A stretch of 25,865 bases of DNA from contig JBBRDN010000038.1 in the NCBI GenBank assembly GCA_038203875.1, positions 1 to 25,865 on the forward strand, given 5' to 3'. This DNA comes from CANJSG01 sp038203875. Its GTDB lineage: Bacteria; Verrucomicrobiota; Verrucomicrobiia; Limisphaerales; CANJSG01. Each line of letters begins with the position of its first letter. Position 1 is the first letter of the stretch. This document shows, in pieces, positions 8,204 to 15,818 of this stretch. A model generated the notes under the pieces. That model was not told the origin of the DNA and ran no database searches. It saw nothing but the letters and a program-made list of their open reading frames with translations. A program made the position numbers and the translations under genes.

Positions 8204-9355
8204 ATGGAAAGCGATGTTCCGCCGCCCAGTTCCCCGCCGCCGCCTCCGCCGGCACTTCCTCCGATCATCCGGCAGCGCCCGGTCCAAAGGCCGCCGTCGC
8301 CCGAGGCTCCACGCCCTCGGGGCGGCGCCACGGGCTGGATCATCCTGACCGTCATTCTCGTGGTGGTGGCGGGAGGCGTGTTCGTCCTGTCGCTCCTCGG
8401 TTCCGTGGTCGGCGGAGGTCCGGCGACCATGGGCAGCCACGGTGGCCGCCATGGGCTCATCATGAGCACCATCGAGGACAACAGCGCCGGCGATGACATC
8501 CTCGTGATAGAGATGAACGGAGTCATCATGAGCGGAAGCATGGGCGGCCACGGCCTGAGCATTGTCGAACTGGTGAAGGAACAGCTCGAGATCGCCAAGG
8601 AACGGAAACGCGTGAAGGCCGTGATCCTCCGGGTGGATTCCCCGGGCGGCGAAGTGATGCCGTCCGACGACATCGCCGAACTCATCCGCAAGTTCCAAAA
8701 GGAATCCAAGAAGCCCGTCATCGCCCAGATGGGCTCCGTGGCTGCGTCCGGCGGCTATTACATCAGCGCCCCGTGCCGCTGGATCGTCGCCAACAAACTT
8801 ACCATCACCGGCAGCATCGGCGTCATCATGTCCGGCTACAACTACCGCGGCCTGATGGACAAGGTCGGCGTGCGTGCGGAGGTCTTCAAGAGCGGCAAGA
8901 TGAAGGACATGCTCAGCAGCTCGAAGAAGGAGGACGAAATCCTGCCCGAGGAACGGGAGATCGTGATGAACATGATCATGGAAACCTACGGCACGTTCAC
9001 CAATGTCGTTTCCACCGGCCGCTCCAAAGCCGCGGAGCTGAACGGCGCCGAAGGACGAAAACTATCCGGCTCGTGGGCTTCTTTTGCGGATGGCCGTATC
9101 CTCACCGGCAACCAGGCCTACGAACTCGGATTCGTCGACGAGATCGGCAATTTCGAGACCGCCGTGGCCAGGGCGAAGACCTTGGCAAACATCTCCAACG
9201 CCAATCTCATCCAATTCCAGGCACCGTTCGACCTCGGAAGCCTGTTCCGGATATTCGGAAAGACCGAAACGAAGACCCTGAAGATCGATCTCGGCGTCGA
9301 GACGCTGAAGCTGAAGAAGGGCTATCTCTATTTCATGATGCCCACGGCCCTGTAA
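8204..9355 (+). CDS. sppA: Signal peptide peptidase SppA (serine protease, S49)
   Basis: A 383-residue membrane-bound serine protease that degrades cleaved signal peptides. Residues 1-42 are a cytoplasmic, strongly proline-rich tail; one transmembrane segment spans about 44-70; the rest is the extracytoplasmic protease domain. The nucleophile is Ser182 in GSVAASGGYY and the general base Lys234 in KSGKMKD. Their 52-residue spacing equals that of the Bacillus subtilis Ser147/Lys199 pair, so this is the short single-domain SppA type. VILRVDSPGG is the usual strand before the active site. The gene starts a plus-strand run with upp (33 bases later) and the M24-like gene, probably one transcript. 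The polyproline tail is a lineage-specific addition. Confidence 0.95.
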   Translation: MESDVPPPSSPPPPPPALPPIIRQRPVQRPPSPEAPRPRGGATGWIILTVILVVVAGGVFVLSLLGSVVGGGPATMGSHGGRHGLIMSTIEDNSAGDDILVIEMNGVIMSGSMGGHGLSIVELVKEQLEIAKERKRVKAVILRVDSPGGEVMPSDDIAELIRKFQKESKKPVIAQMGSVAASGGYYISAPCRWIVANKLTITGSIGVIMSGYNYRGLMDKVGVRAEVFKSGKMKDMLSSSKKEDEILPEEREIVMNMIMETYGTFTNVVSTGRSKAAELNGAEGRKLSGSWASFADGRILTGNQAYELGFVDEIGNFETAVARAKTLANISNANLIQFQAPFDLGSLFRIFGKTETKTLKIDLGVETLKLKKGYLYFMMPTAL

Positions 9356-9388
9356 GGCCGGAAACCCACAACCAACCACTTACCCGCC

Positions 9389-10012
9389 ATGAGGTCGGTC
9401 CACGTCGTTTCCCATCCGATCGTGCAGCACAACCTCGCCCTGCTGCGCGACAAGAGAACCAAGCCGCCCGAGTTCCGGCGCCTCCTTGGCGAGATCGCGA
9501 TGCTGATGGTGTTCAAGGCCACCGAATCTTTCGCCACGCGGCCTCGCAAGGTCACGACGCCGATGGGTCCGGCCACCGGATCGGAGCTTCGCCATGATGT
9601 CCTCGTAGTCCCGGTCCTGCGCGCCGGCCTCGGCATGGCCAATGCCATTCTCCAAGTCATCCCGCAGGCCCAGGTCGGTTTCGTAGGCCTCAAGCGCGAC
9701 GAAAAAACGCTCAAGCCCGTGACCTACCACGAGAGCCTGCCGAAGAACCTCAGCCGGTTCGAAATCCTCCTAGTCGATCCCATGCTGGCCACCGGCGGAT
9801 CGACCATCGCCGCCTTGGACCTGCTCCATGAACGGAACGCCTGCCACGTCCGCATGATCAATCTCGTCTGCGCGCCTGAAGGCATCCGCGCCGTGCGCGC
9901 TAAGTATCCACGGCTCGCCATCTACTCCGCCGCCATCGACACCCGCCTGAACGAACGCGGCTTCATCATCCCCGGACTCGGCGACGCAGGGGACCGACTG
10001 TTCGGCGTCTGA
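9389..10012 (+). CDS. upp: Uracil phosphoribosyltransferase
   Basis: A 207-residue cytoplasmic salvage enzyme that makes UMP from uracil and PRPP; the length is normal for bacterial Upp. Visible motifs are VHVVSHPIVQHNLALLRD at the N-terminus, VPVLRAGLGM in the centre, the PRPP-binding loop LLVDPMLATGGS, and the uracil-binding C-terminal segment FIIPGLGDAGDRLFG. All expected parts are present, so the enzyme should be active. It lies between sppA (33 bases before) and the M24-like gene (19 bases after) on the same strand. Together with the purine genes at the right it belongs to the nucleobase-salvage theme of the window, though it is not in the same operon. Confidence 0.97.
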   Translation: MRSVHVVSHPIVQHNLALLRDKRTKPPEFRRLLGEIAMLMVFKATESFATRPRKVTTPMGPATGSELRHDVLVVPVLRAGLGMANAILQVIPQAQVGFVGLKRDEKTLKPVTYHESLPKNLSRFEILLVDPMLATGGSTIAALDLLHERNACHVRMINLVCAPEGIRAVRAKYPRLAIYSAAIDTRLNERGFIIPGLGDAGDRLFGV

Positions 10013-10031
10013 CCTGAACCCATTCCCCAGC

Positions 10032-11144
10032 ATGGCCAGGTCCGAACACCGCCTCCTCATTGGTTCGTCGGACCACAACCCCGACATGCTCTACGCCACG
10101 GGCTTGTTAACCCGCGAGTCGTTGGTCTGGCTCAAGGGCACTGGCAAACCTGTCGTTGTCATGGCGACAAATCTTGCGACCGCGTCCCAAAAACTGCTGC
10201 CCAAGCTCCAGGTCCTTACGGCGTCCCAAGTCGTCGGAAAGGGATGCTCGAACGAAGCCGCCGTCATCCTGAAGCTGCTTGAAGGCCGGAAGGTGAAGCG
10301 TGTTGTCGTCTCCGAAACCTTTCCGCACGGCCTCGCCCGGGCGCTGAGACGCTGGAAGATCAAGCTGAAGGTCGTTTCGCCGTTCTTCCCGGAACGCATG
10401 GTCAAGACGGCCGACGAGGTGAAGAAGATTTCCGCCGCACTCACCATGGCGGAAGTCGGCCTCGCGGAGGGCATCCAGGCGATCAAACGCTCCAAGGTCT
10501 CGCGCGACGGACTGCTCCACCTCGGCGGCACGCCGCTGACCTGCGCCAGGGTCCGCTCGATCATCGAGACGGCAGTGCTGCAAGCCGGTGGCCATCCCAT
10601 CGGCGCCGCAGTCGGCAGCAACTGGCACAACCATGAACCGGTCGAGGGCGGCGAAGGCCCGCTCAAGCCGAACCAACCAATCACCCTCGCCGTCTCGCCG
10701 CGCTCACGGAAGACGGGCTACTTCGGGGAACTGGCCCGGACCGTCGTCAAGGGCCGTGCGCCAGAGGCTGTCCGAAGGATGTTCCACACTGTAAAAACCG
10801 CGCGGCGGCTCGCCCTTGGCCTGGTCGTTCCTGGCTGTTCCGCGGCGGACATCCACAAAGCGGTGGCCGACTACTTCGCCCGCGAAGGGTTCTCCACGCT
10901 TCCCGATGCGACACCACGGGAAGGATTCCATTCCCCGTTCGGACACGGCCTCGGGGCGGAGCTCCACGAAGCTCCCTTCCTGTGCGCGGGTTCGAAAGAA
11001 CTCCTTAAGCCGGGTCATGTCGTGACGTTGGAACCCAGCCTGCACTACCCGGCTCTCGGATGTATCCGCCTGGTGGATGCCGCTTGGGTAGGCCCGAAAG
11101 GTGCCCGCAACCTCGCCAAGTTCGAGACCGTCCTCGAAATCTAA
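10032..11144 (+). CDS. Creatinase/prolidase-fold (M24) protein with degraded metal site
   Basis: A 370-residue protein with the two-domain plan of Xaa-Pro peptidases: an N-terminal creatinase-like domain (1-125) and a C-terminal pita-bread domain (130-370). Active members bind two metals through D, D, H, E, E. Here the conserved His305 (FGHGLGAELHE) and Glu334 (VTLEPS) remain. By alignment in my head, however, the first Asp is Ala220 (ITLAVSPR), the second is Glu233 (YFGELART) and the last Glu is Val348 (CIRLVDAA). Dinuclear peptidase activity is therefore doubtful; metal-free creatinase-type chemistry or a binding role is possible. It begins 19 bases after upp and is probably co-transcribed with it. 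No signal peptide. Confidence 0.85.
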   Translation: MARSEHRLLIGSSDHNPDMLYATGLLTRESLVWLKGTGKPVVVMATNLATASQKLLPKLQVLTASQVVGKGCSNEAAVILKLLEGRKVKRVVVSETFPHGLARALRRWKIKLKVVSPFFPERMVKTADEVKKISAALTMAEVGLAEGIQAIKRSKVSRDGLLHLGGTPLTCARVRSIIETAVLQAGGHPIGAAVGSNWHNHEPVEGGEGPLKPNQPITLAVSPRSRKTGYFGELARTVVKGRAPEAVRRMFHTVKTARRLALGLVVPGCSAADIHKAVADYFAREGFSTLPDATPREGFHSPFGHGLGAELHEAPFLCAGSKELLKPGHVVTLEPSLHYPALGCIRLVDAAWVGPKGARNLAKFETVLEI

Positions 11145-11288
11145 CCCCACAAGTCCGGCATCCGGACGAATAGAAAGCCGGCACTGGTTTTCCACTTGAG
11201 CGAACCCTGCTCCGGGTGGTCTTTATCACTGCCCGACGATCCGGCGAGCCGTTTGCAAAACCGGAGATTCGGACAACTCTATCGAACC

Positions 11289-12185
11289 ATGAAACGCGTC
11301 TTTCTGTTCCTCATGACAAACATGGCGGTGATCCTGGTGATCTCCGTCGTGACGAGCCTGCTCGGTGTTAACCGCTTCCTTACCAAGAGCGGCATCAACT
11401 ACGAGGCCCTGCTCGTCTTCTCCGTCATCGTGGGCTTCGCCGGCAGTTTCATCTCCCTCGCGCTGTCCAAGTGGATGGCCAAGATGTCCTACAGCATCCA
11501 GGTCATCGAACGTCCCAGCAGTCAGGCCGAGGAATGGCTCGTCTCCAAGATCGCGGAGCAGTCGAAGAAGGCCGGCATCAAGATGCCCGAGGTCGGCGTC
11601 TACGAGAGCGACGAGGTCAACGCCTTCGCCACCGGTCCGTCGCGGAACAACTCCCTCGTGGCGGTGAGCTCCGGCCTCATCCGCCGCATGAACCTGCGCG
11701 AGATCGAAGGCGTCCTCGCCCACGAGGTCTCCCATATCGCCAATGGCGACATGGTGACGATGACGTTGCTCCAAGGCGTCCTGAATACCTTCGTCGTCTT
11801 CTTCTCCCGCATCATCGGGTTCGCGGTGGATAACTTCCTCCGCCGCGGAGAAAACGAAAACCGGGGCCCCGGCGTGGGCTATTTCATCGGCTACATCATC
11901 TGCGAGATCCTGCTCGGCATTCTCGCATCGATCATCGTCATGGCCTATTCGCGTCGCCGCGAGTTCGCCGCCGACGCCATGGCCGCCAAGTTGGAGAGCA
12001 AGGACGCGATGGTCTCAGCGTTGCGCCGGCTGAAATCGATCACCGAAGGCGGCGGCATCATCGACGATCGCTCGCAGGCCCTGAGCGCCTTCAAGATCAA
12101 CGGCAAGCCCTCCGGCTTCATGGCGCTGTTCTCCAGCCATCCCCCGTTGGAGGACCGCATCGCCGCGCTCGAAAGCGCGCGCTGA
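11289..12185 (+). CDS. htpX: Protease HtpX (M48 zinc metalloprotease)
   Basis: A 298-residue inner-membrane metalloprotease for quality control of membrane proteins. The ATG at 11289 gives the usual N-terminus MKRVFLFLMTN and the usual family length (about 290); the longer frame from 11196 is rejected. Two N-terminal membrane segments (about 3-25 and 38-60), the zinc motif HEVSH (H145, H149) and the third ligand Glu225 in RRREFAADAMAA are all present. Two further hydrophobic segments flank the region between (TFVVFFSRIIGF and FIGYIICEILLGILASIIV). The C-terminal SHPPLEDRIAAL is conserved in the family. It stands alone with 144 bases upstream and a hairpin terminator downstream. Confidence 0.96.
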   Translation: MKRVFLFLMTNMAVILVISVVTSLLGVNRFLTKSGINYEALLVFSVIVGFAGSFISLALSKWMAKMSYSIQVIERPSSQAEEWLVSKIAEQSKKAGIKMPEVGVYESDEVNAFATGPSRNNSLVAVSSGLIRRMNLREIEGVLAHEVSHIANGDMVTMTLLQGVLNTFVVFFSRIIGFAVDNFLRRGENENRGPGVGYFIGYIICEILLGILASIIVMAYSRRREFAADAMAAKLESKDAMVSALRRLKSITEGGGIIDDRSQALSAFKINGKPSGFMALFSSHPPLEDRIAALESAR

Positions 12186-12208
12186 TCCAGGCCCGAGCAT
12201 CCGATTCG

Positions 12209-12241
12209 AAGCCGTCCGGGACAGGTGTCCTCGACGGCTTT
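12209..12241 (+). terminator. Hairpin terminator after htpX
   Basis: An 8-bp inverted repeat AAGCCGTC (12209-12216) and GACGGCTT (12233-12240), with an inner stem GGAC/GTCC closing a four-base loop. It is followed by T and then GTTG, so the U-tract is short. It sits between the convergent htpX and acetyltransferase genes and may serve htpX. Confidence 0.6.
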
Positions 12242-12260
12242 GTTGCGCTCGCCGAATGGG

Positions 12261-12803
12261 CTACTCGCCCTTCAGACGGCTCAGGCAAAAGCAGTCCTGC
12301 GGTTCCGGGCTGATGTTTTGGAGGCTTTCCCACCGGCGGAGGATTCCCTCCATCTTGAAGCCGGCTTTCTCCAGCACGCGCCTGGAAGCCGGATTGTCGA
12401 CGTGGGCCACGGTCCACACACGCCAGATCTCCGGCTGGGCCAGCATCCAGTCCGTCCAGGCACGCACGGCTTCGCTCATGTAACCCTGTCCCCAGAACTG
12501 CTTCGCCAGCACATAGCCGAGGCTCGCCTTGCCGGTCTCCGGACGCAGCTCGATCATGCCGAGAATTTGGTCGTCCGAACGTCGTTGGATGATGAAGGGA
12601 TACGCGCTTCCTTCGGTCCACGAATCGATGCACCACGACAGGAACCCGACCGTCTCCGATACATCCACGTGCGGCTTCCAGATGAGGTGACGCGAAACCT
12701 CGGGATCACGCGTGTAGAGCTGGAAGAGCGTCTCCGCGTCCGTCAGCAGCGGCGGACGGAAGCTGAGGCGTTGGCTGAAGAACTCCTTGGGCGGAACGGT
12801 CAT
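12261..12803 (-). CDS. GNAT acetyltransferase, RimJ/RimL-like
   Basis: A 180-residue GNAT-fold N-acetyltransferase of the RimJ/RimL subgroup. The N-terminal FFSQRLSFRPPLLTDAETLFQLY is typical of this group. The acetyl-CoA binding motif A is visible as LGYVLAKQFWGQGYMSEAV, and motif B as VDNPASRRVLEKAGFKMEGILRR. RimJ/RimL proteins acetylate the N-termini of ribosomal proteins, but many relatives modify other amines, so the substrate is open. Start ATG at 12803 lies six bases after the stop of the SAM hydrolase gene, strongly suggesting one transcript; a functional link between the two is not obvious. It converges with htpX. Confidence 0.92.
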   Translation of the reverse strand: MTVPPKEFFSQRLSFRPPLLTDAETLFQLYTRDPEVSRHLIWKPHVDVSETVGFLSWCIDSWTEGSAYPFIIQRRSDDQILGMIELRPETGKASLGYVLAKQFWGQGYMSEAVRAWTDWMLAQPEIWRVWTVAHVDNPASRRVLEKAGFKMEGILRRWESLQNISPEPQDCFCLSRLKGE

Positions 12804-12809
12804 GGGAGA

Positions 12810-13742
12810 TCACTTTCCGATGCGGCGGATCTCCAGGCTCCAGTCCGGGCCTGATCCGATTCCATGCTTCTTGGCGAAGCTGTCCATGTTCAAAGCGACT
12901 GAAACCTCCAGCAAACTGTTCAGGAACAGCAGGGGTTCGCCAGCCTTCACCGCACCGAACGTGGCGAGATAAGGCGCCTGTCCCGAGTGGACCAGCTTTC
13001 CGTCTTTCAACACCCGGAAGCTGAACCGGTCGCCGATCTTCGCGCCGAGCGTGTCGAAGAGCGGCTTCTCGATATTCGACCAGACGTTGCCGTATTGCAC
13101 GTCGAGCACCGGAATCGTCCCAAACAGCGCACCGTCCTTCGCCGCGGCTTTGGTGTAGGGAATGGCGACGACGCCGTTGGTCAGCCGTGGGCCCACGTCC
13201 TCGAACTTCAGCTTACCCGTCGCGAGCTTCGCGCCCACGTAGGCGAACACGTCGCGGCCGTGGAACGTGTAGCTGGCCTCGCTTCCTTTGAGCCGCTGGC
13301 GGGGCGCGTCGATCTCCCGCAACTCCGCCACGCCGAGCGTCTCGGCGACAAAAGTGAGCGTGCCGTTGTCCGGCGTGACGAAGAGGTGCCCCGTCTTTGC
13401 GCGCATCACCACGCTGCGCCGTTCCGTGCCGACACCGGGATCGACGACGGAGACGAACACGGTGTTACTCGGCCAATAGGCGGCGGTCTGCTTCAGCCGG
13501 AACGCGGCTTCCCACACGTTGTAAGGCGGGATCTCGTGGGTGATGTCGAACTGTTTAAGCGCCGAGCTGACACCGAAGGCCACGCCTTTCATCGCCGAGA
13601 CCGCTCCGTCCTTCAGGCTGAAGTCCGACTGGAACACCAACGCCGCCTCTGCGGCGCGAAGCTCTGCGGAGAGGTTCGCCGCCAGCAATAGAGCGACAAC
13701 GACTGCACGGACAAACACCGAGAGGAGTAGTTCGAGACTCAT
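12810..13742 (-). CDS. Exported SAM hydrolase (DUF62 / SAM hydroxide adenosyltransferase)
   Basis: A 310-residue protein of the DUF62 family, whose characterised members split S-adenosylmethionine with water into adenosine and methionine (relatives are chlorinases and fluorinases). Family motifs: MKGVAFGV (51-58), DITHEIPP (66-73), VVDPGVGTERR (99-109), TPDNGTLTFV and FHGRDVFAYVGAKLA. The hydrolase triad can be placed at Asp101, Arg108 and His161, with spacing as in Pyrococcus DUF62. The ATG at 13742 gives a clear signal peptide (VRAVVVALLLAANLSAE, about 1-31); the frame extends further upstream to 13994 but that part looks noncoding. Export is unusual because SAM is cytoplasmic. It may feed adenosine to the purine genes nearby. 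Confidence 0.88.
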   Translation of the reverse strand: MSLELLLSVFVRAVVVALLLAANLSAELRAAEAALVFQSDFSLKDGAVSAMKGVAFGVSSALKQFDITHEIPPYNVWEAAFRLKQTAAYWPSNTVFVSVVDPGVGTERRSVVMRAKTGHLFVTPDNGTLTFVAETLGVAELREIDAPRQRLKGSEASYTFHGRDVFAYVGAKLATGKLKFEDVGPRLTNGVVAIPYTKAAAKDGALFGTIPVLDVQYGNVWSNIEKPLFDTLGAKIGDRFSFRVLKDGKLVHSGQAPYLATFGAVKAGEPLLFLNSLLEVSVALNMDSFAKKHGIGSGPDWSLEIRRIGK

Positions 13743-13854
13743 AAAGCGTTCTGTTCTGACGAAGCCGTGAGATTCCAATATCGAATGGTTGAAGGCAAAT
13801 CCGGAGCGGGAGTTGCGATGCGGCCCCGTTGGGCCAGAGTGCCGTTGCTGTCGC

Positions 13855-14832
13855 GTGAAAAACTTTCTGGCCCGCAACTGGTTCATCGTCTCGCTGCCCC
13901 TGGCCATCGCACTCGCATGGCTTGTGCCCGATGCGGGCGCTACGGGTGGATGGCTACGGAGCGAGGTCACCACCAAGCTGGGCGTCGCCCTCATCTTTCT
14001 TTTTCAAGGGCTTACGTTGCCGTCGTCCGCCCTCAAGCAGGGCGCCTCCCAATGGCGGCTCCACCTGCTTGTGCAGGCCTTCACGTTCCTTTTGTTTCCA
14101 CTGATCGGCATGGCGCTGGATGCGTTGGCCGGACGTCATCTGCCGCCGGATCTGCGACTTGGTTTCCTGTTCCTGTGCGTTCTGCCTTCGACGGTGTCCA
14201 TGTCCGTCGTGCTGACGGGACTCGCCGGCGGCAACACGGTGGGCGCCATCTTCAACGCCGCTCTCTCGAACATCATCGGCGTGTTCATCACGCCGATCTG
14301 GGTCGCTTGGCTCATGAAATCCGGGGGCCAATCCCAGCCTCTCGGCGGGGTGGTGAAGGAGGTCGTCGTGCTGCTGTTGCCGCCGTTGGCGGTCGGGCAA
14401 CTCATCCGTGTGTTCGCCACGTCCTGGGCCGACCAGAACAAGAAGCGCCTCGGCAACGCCGCCAGCGGACTGATCCTGTTCCTGGTCTTCACCGCGTTCT
14501 GCAATTCGGTGAAGGCGCAGTTCTGGGCACAGCAGAGTGCGGGCGTTCTGTTCGCGGCATCGGCTGGAGTGGTTCTGATCTTCATCATCGCTATCGCTTT
14601 AATCGAAGTCCTCGCACGGATGTTCAAACTGGATCGGCCCGATCGCATCACCGCCACTTTCTGCGCCCCGCAAAAAACGATCGCCTCCGGCATCCCGCTT
14701 GCGAAGGCCATCTTCGGCGCCCACCCGGGCCTCGGACTGATCTTGCTCCCGATCCTCTTCTACCATCCGCTCCAACTGATCGTCTGCGGAGTGCTAGCCG
14801 ACCGATTCGCCCGCCAGAAGCCGAAACCGTAA
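13855..14832 (+). CDS. SLC10A7/YfeH-like bile acid:sodium symporter family transporter
   Basis: A 325-residue integral membrane protein with about ten hydrophobic segments, of the SBF-like subgroup that includes E. coli YfeH and animal SLC10A7. Recognisable parts are KLGVALIFLFQGLTLPSSAL, WRLHLLVQAFTFLLFPLIG, FLFLCVLPSTVSMSVVLTGL with AGGNTVGAIFNAALSNIIG, and the conserved CAPQKTIASGIPLAKAIF near the end. Transported substrates of this subgroup are not well established. A GTG at 13855 gives the usual short N-terminus (KNFLARNWF); an in-frame ATG at 13789 would add 22 Cys/Arg-rich residues and is less likely. It is divergent from the SAM hydrolase gene (112 bases) and converges on the nucleosidase-like gene. 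Confidence 0.92.
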   Translation: MKNFLARNWFIVSLPLAIALAWLVPDAGATGGWLRSEVTTKLGVALIFLFQGLTLPSSALKQGASQWRLHLLVQAFTFLLFPLIGMALDALAGRHLPPDLRLGFLFLCVLPSTVSMSVVLTGLAGGNTVGAIFNAALSNIIGVFITPIWVAWLMKSGGQSQPLGGVVKEVVVLLLPPLAVGQLIRVFATSWADQNKKRLGNAASGLILFLVFTAFCNSVKAQFWAQQSAGVLFAASAGVVLIFIIAIALIEVLARMFKLDRPDRITATFCAPQKTIASGIPLAKAIFGAHPGLGLILLPILFYHPLQLIVCGVLADRFARQKPKP

Positions 14833-14855
14833 GGCGGTCGCCCTCTCGGACGGCG

Positions 14856-15818
14856 TCATTTGATTTGTCGGACGATCTCGCGCAGCACGATCGACGCATG
14901 GGCTGACACCGGGCCTTCGGTCGTGTCGGCGGCATTGACGCCTTCCTGCCCACCGGCGAGATCGCTCAGGCTGCGCACGATCAGAAAAGGTTTCTTGTTG
15001 GCCCAACAGACCTGGGCGATGGCGGTGGACTCCATGTCGAGGCAGTCGGCCTTCCAGACGCCGAAGGCCCATTTGCGATATTCGCGGTTGTCCATGAACA
15101 CCGGTCCGGCAATGCCGTTTCCCCCCACGCTGACCTCCGCTTTCCGACCGGCGTAGGCCAGGGGCGGCACAGTCTTCAGCGCCCGGCGAGCGGCATCCAG
15201 CAGACCGGGATCGGCCGGAAAGAAAGCCTGGCGCTTCGGCTTGTCCATGCCGTCGCGAACCGTCCAGACGTGGTCGGGAAACATGAACCCGAAATTCGTG
15301 TAGGGCGGCTTGAAGTAGTCGGGCAGCACGTAGCCGGAACCGTCCGGCTTCGGATTGAGATAGGCGGCCTCGGAGTGGTGGAACCACTTGTCAGGCACGA
15401 CGACGTCGCCGATGTGGTGGGCGGGATTGATGCCGCCCGCGATGCCGGCGAAGAGCACGTGCGAAATCGGGAACCGCTCCAGGGCCAACTGCGTGGTCAT
15501 GGCCGCGTTCACCATGCTGACGCCGCTGGGGAAAAGCAGGAGATCACGTCCCTCAAACCTCACGTGCTTGAAGGCGACTCCGTTGATGGTCGTGACCTCC
15601 ACCGGTTGACCGCCATTCAGGAAGGCGGCTTCGTTCGCCGCGATCTCGGGGCCATAGGCCGACATCACCGCGACGAAGCGGGTGGCGGGTTGTCCGTGGT
15701 CGGCGGCCTTTCGGGGCGAAGCGCAGCCCGGGACGAAGACGAGGAGGAAGAGGGGGAGAGTCCATCGGAGCGTGAAGGTTCGGTGCGAAACCCGTGTCCG
15801 TTCAGTTGGTGTCTTCAT
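14856..15818 (-). CDS. MTA/SAH nucleosidase-like lipoprotein (phosphorylase superfamily)
   Basis: A 320-residue protein with the MtnN / purine nucleoside phosphorylase fold. The N-terminus has a hydrophobic stretch ending in a lipobox-like FVPGC (Cys32), so it is probably a membrane-attached, extracytoplasmic lipoprotein, unlike cytoplasmic MtnN. Catalytic positions of MtnN can be placed: Glu58 (AYGPE), Glu263 (LDMESTAIAQVCW) and Asp286 (RSLSDLAGG). FAGIAGG (123-129) is the ribose/phosphate loop. Asp at 286 is the residue that MtnN-type enzymes use with 6-aminopurines, so cleavage of adenosine-type nucleosides is likely. Its ATG overlaps the permease stop as ATGA (15815-15818), implying translational coupling; it is the last gene of the five-gene operon. 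Confidence 0.88.
   Translation of the reverse strand: MKTPTERTRVSHRTFTLRWTLPLFLLVFVPGCASPRKAADHGQPATRFVAVMSAYGPEIAANEAAFLNGGQPVEVTTINGVAFKHVRFEGRDLLLFPSGVSMVNAAMTTQLALERFPISHVLFAGIAGGINPAHHIGDVVVPDKWFHHSEAAYLNPKPDGSGYVLPDYFKPPYTNFGFMFPDHVWTVRDGMDKPKRQAFFPADPGLLDAARRALKTVPPLAYAGRKAEVSVGGNGIAGPVFMDNREYRKWAFGVWKADCLDMESTAIAQVCWANKKPFLIVRSLSDLAGGQEGVNAADTTEGPVSAHASIVLREIVRQIK

Noticed and set aside
8219..8320. Proline-codon-rich stretch at the start of sppA as a possible tandem repeat
   Set aside because: The codons vary and no repeat unit is kept; it is a polyproline cytoplasmic tail rather than a DNA repeat.
13767..14906. A 379-codon plus-strand frame overlapping the SBF-like transporter
   Set aside because: Wrong frame of the transporter gene; rich in Arg, Pro and His without hydrophobic segments.
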